Assembly (NCBI GenBank): GCA_902496265.1
Contig: CABVAD010000084.1
Location: 1-5,470, forward strand
Reading direction: 5' to 3'
DNA from: an uncultured Oscillospiraceae bacterium
GTDB taxonomy: Bacteria > Bacillota > Clostridia > Oscillospirales > Acutalibacteraceae
Length of the DNA: 5,470 nt
Made by a program: the position numbers and the translations under genes. The notes below the pieces were generated by a model that did no database searches, was not told the origin of the DNA, and saw only the letters and a program-made list of their open reading frames with translations. Every line of letters begins with the position of its first letter. Within the stretch, counting starts at the first letter, position 1. Below, piece by piece: positions 3,717 through 5,470 of the stretch.

Positions 3717-4601
3717 TTATTTCGCTAGCGGGTGGTATTTCGCGTAGGCTACGGTATACTTATTTTTTACAAACTGTGCGTAAACCTGTGTTGACGAAAT
3801 ATCGGAATGGCCGAGCATTTCCTTTATATCCTTAAGCTGTGCGCCGTTTTCGAGCAGATGCGCCGCAAAGGAATGACGCAGTGTATGAGGAGTAATATCC
3901 TTTTTAATTCCCGCTTTCTCGGCGTAATGCTTGATAATCTTCCAGAATCCCTGACGCGACATCGGCTGACCGTTCATATTCGTAAACAACCTGTCCTCAG
4001 ACTCGTCGGTAACAATTGCAGGACGGACGTTAGCAAGATAGCTTGCAACGGTCTTGACCGCCGCGGGATACATCGGGACTATACGTTCATTTTTATTTGT
4101 ATGTAAATGCAGTATTCCTATTTGCAAATTAATATTACTTAGAGTAAGGTCAATAAGCTCTGAAACCTTTATTCCCGTAGCGTATAAAAGCTCAAGCATA
4201 GCCTTGTCCCGCCTGCTCTTATAATCCGTACCGTCGGGCTGAGACAAAAGCAGCATTATTTCGTTGGAATCAAGAATCCCCGGAAGCTTTTTCTCGGTTC
4301 TTTTGATTTTAACATCATCAGTGGGATTCACTTCGCAAACGCCCTTTGAAACCAAAAACTTATAAAAACAGCGAAGCGAGGCAAGAATACGGGTTTTTGT
4401 AGCCTCGGATTTTCCGATTACGGAAAGAAAATCGAGATAGCCGTGAAAATCGACCGAGCTGATTTTTTCCACATATTTGCCTATGGAGGAGCAATATTCC
4501 GAATATTGATGGACGTCGCGAATATAGGATTCAACCGTGTTTGAAGAGGACTTTTTCACGTTTAGCAGATATGCCTTGTACGCCGCAATATAATCCGTCA
4601 T
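3717..4601 (-). CDS. xerD: XerD-type tyrosine recombinase
   Basis: Full-length (294 residues) XerC/XerD-family recombinase. In bacteria XerD works with XerC at dif to resolve chromosome dimers at division. Residues about 1-90 form the SAM-like core-binding domain (SSNTVESYIRDVHQYSEYC, RILASLRCFYKFLVSKG, VNPTDDVK); residues about 105-294 are catalytic. His239 and Arg242 (TPHTLRHSFAAHLL), His265 (MLGHSDISST) and Tyr274 (VYAQF) are in place. Two points are odd: the first catalytic Arg is Lys145 (ATGIKVSELI), and in the beta-hairpin (HLHTNKNERIVP) Thr168 occupies the usual Lys position while Lys170 lies two residues on. The ATG at 4601 has AAAGGAGG before it. spoIIM ends 22 bases upstream, so the two are one operon, closed by the terminator at 3671-3698. 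The neighbourhood supports the chromosomal xerD rather than an element integrase. Whether it is fully active is open. Confidence 0.88.
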   Translation of the reverse strand: MTDYIAAYKAYLLNVKKSSSNTVESYIRDVHQYSEYCSSIGKYVEKISSVDFHGYLDFLSVIGKSEATKTRILASLRCFYKFLVSKGVCEVNPTDDVKIKRTEKKLPGILDSNEIMLLLSQPDGTDYKSRRDKAMLELLYATGIKVSELIDLTLSNINLQIGILHLHTNKNERIVPMYPAAVKTVASYLANVRPAIVTDESEDRLFTNMNGQPMSRQGFWKIIKHYAEKAGIKKDITPHTLRHSFAAHLLENGAQLKDIKEMLGHSDISSTQVYAQFVKNKYTVAYAKYHPLAK

Positions 4602-4623
4602 ATTAAACCTCCTTTAATTTATT

Positions 4624-5253
4624 TTACAAGATAAGACTGTCTAAAAAAGAGCAGGAAAGCACCGCGTCGGTTAAAGCGGACGCCAATGCGATAAGCGCTA
4701 TAAACAAATATCTTCCGCAGTAGTTTTTAAAATCGAATGAAAGATTTACGGACGGTGCTCCCGGAAGCGACATTTTTGCTATTAACAGCGAAAAACGCAT
4801 TGATTCCCTTGCCGCCAGCAGCAGAGCAATTACAAAAACAAAGGCGGAAGGAACGATTAAAACGGCGTTAAAGGCTATTCCCTTTACCGAATATTCCGAA
4901 TATAAAAGAGCCGAAACTCCCCCGTAAAAAACGCCGCGCAGAGCCGCTAAAAAAGGCACAAGAATTACGCCTAACATAGATGTTCCCGCCGCAAAAAGCG
5001 CAAGAAGTACGAGCGCAGAGCTCATAAATGAACTGAGTGCGACCGACAAAAAAGACTCGCCCGACCGCAGTGCGACAAAACGTTCGACATATGAAGCCGA
5101 ATACCGTGAAAGAACCTGAAGCTTCGATTCGGTGAAAATGCCGACGGCAATTCCCGCCGTAATCAAAATCACCAATACCGCTAAAATATTGTTTTTAGCA
5201 ATAAACTCCGTGAATTTCAAATTCTTAAGACTTAATACCTTTCCCTTTCGCAT
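4624..5253 (-). CDS. spoIIM: Stage II sporulation protein M (SpoIIM)
   Basis: Membrane protein of 209 residues, near the roughly 210-215 usual for SpoIIM. In Bacillus subtilis SpoIIM sits in the mother-cell membrane and anchors SpoIIP and SpoIID, the peptidoglycan-degrading pair that drives engulfment of the forespore. Hydrophobic segments lie near residues 22-40, 68-89, 92-115, 126-148 and 181-203, giving about five membrane spans. The segment LFAAGTSMLGVILVPFLAALRGVFYGG (87-112) matches the family's conserved central part. The ATG at 5253 is chosen over a longer upstream reading because CAGGAG lies 7 bases before it and a sigma-E-like promoter lies just upstream; the upstream extension would be promoter DNA. 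xerD follows after 22 bases. Assignment rests on size, topology, the central motif and the xerD neighbour. Confidence 0.88.
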   Translation of the reverse strand: MRKGKVLSLKNLKFTEFIAKNNILAVLVILITAGIAVGIFTESKLQVLSRYSASYVERFVALRSGESFLSVALSSFMSSALVLLALFAAGTSMLGVILVPFLAALRGVFYGGVSALLYSEYSVKGIAFNAVLIVPSAFVFVIALLLAARESMRFSLLIAKMSLPGAPSVNLSFDFKNYCGRYLFIALIALASALTDAVLSCSFLDSLIL

Positions 5254-5276
5254 ATCATCACTCCTGTTTCTAAAGA

Positions 5277-5305
5277 ATAATATGCGAAACTCGGACAAGA
5301 TATTC
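5277..5305 (-). promoter_or_regulatory. Candidate sigma-E promoter of spoIIM
   Basis: On the minus strand GAATATC (5305-5299) and CATATTAT (5284-5277) are separated by 14 bases. They match the known sigma-E elements (KMATATT, about 14 bases, CATACAHT) at 6 of 7 and 6 of 8 positions. The start would fall near 5270, giving a leader of about 17 bases. B. subtilis spoIIM is sigma-E controlled. Confidence 0.6.
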
Positions 5306-5407
5306 TGAAAAGAAGAAAAACAATATTTTGACAGTTGTATTGCAGAGCGGCACAAAATGTTGATTAATATTGTTGTTATGTAAACACAATTTACAGAAAT
5401 GCCGAAT

Positions 5408-5435
5408 TTTACAGCGTTTATCACAACCGTATAAT
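5408..5435 (+). promoter_or_regulatory. Sigma-A-type promoter reading out of the window
   Basis: TTTACA (5408-5413), 16-base spacer, perfect TATAAT (5430-5435), start expected near 5442. No coding frame is visible before the window ends, so it would serve a gene beyond the right edge, divergent from spoIIM. The 200 bases between spoIIM and the edge hold no other feature I can support. Confidence 0.6.
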
Positions 5436-5470
5436 CAAGCTAAAATAAAGCAGAATGCCGATTTAAAGGT

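Overview
The window looks like Firmicutes (class Clostridia) chromosome from an endospore former. Its right part (about 3670-5470) is a minus-strand spoIIM-xerD pair, preceded by a sequence that fits a mother-cell sigma-E promoter and closed by a rho-independent terminator. SpoIIM occurs only in endospore formers, and its nearness to xerD is a familiar Firmicute arrangement. Moderate GC and AGGAGG-type ribosome binding sites agree.

The left part (about 1-3570) looks like a mobile element lying just past the xerD terminator. It has three blocks. (1) At 115-2167 a minus-strand operon encodes an HUH rolling-circle Rep protein, a very small tyrosine recombinase (catalytic domain only, active-site residues complete) and a sigma-70-like protein; the last two overlap by ATGA. 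A tandem 14-bp quasi-palindrome with a 22-bp period lies in the recombinase leader. (2) At 2168-2930 is a GC-rich region without credible genes, packed with hairpins, a 30-bp direct repeat and a 130-bp multi-arm palindrome, suited to a single-strand origin or recombination site. (3) At 2931-3500 are two very small Cys-containing genes on the minus strand and, divergently, a promoter, structured RNA and terminator that together look like a standalone small RNA of about 117 nt.

The main structural observation is a repeated end motif (AATTA, then TACTAAA, with or without a CCC/GGG mini-hairpin between). It occurs in inverted orientation near both sides of the block (21-69 and 3528-3565), where flanking GTTTCGCG and TTCGGG words are also shared. 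It occurs again as the two arms of the central palindrome, in the orientation expected if a right end abuts a left end. This suggests a Rep-driven integrating element, perhaps two related elements in tandem. How they cooperate is inference: Rep would nick and replicate a single-strand form, the small recombinase would act at the GTTT(N)CGCG-type sites, and the sigma-like protein would drive element promoters. No capsid, relaxase or resistance gene is visible, and the left boundary is too near the window edge to prove.
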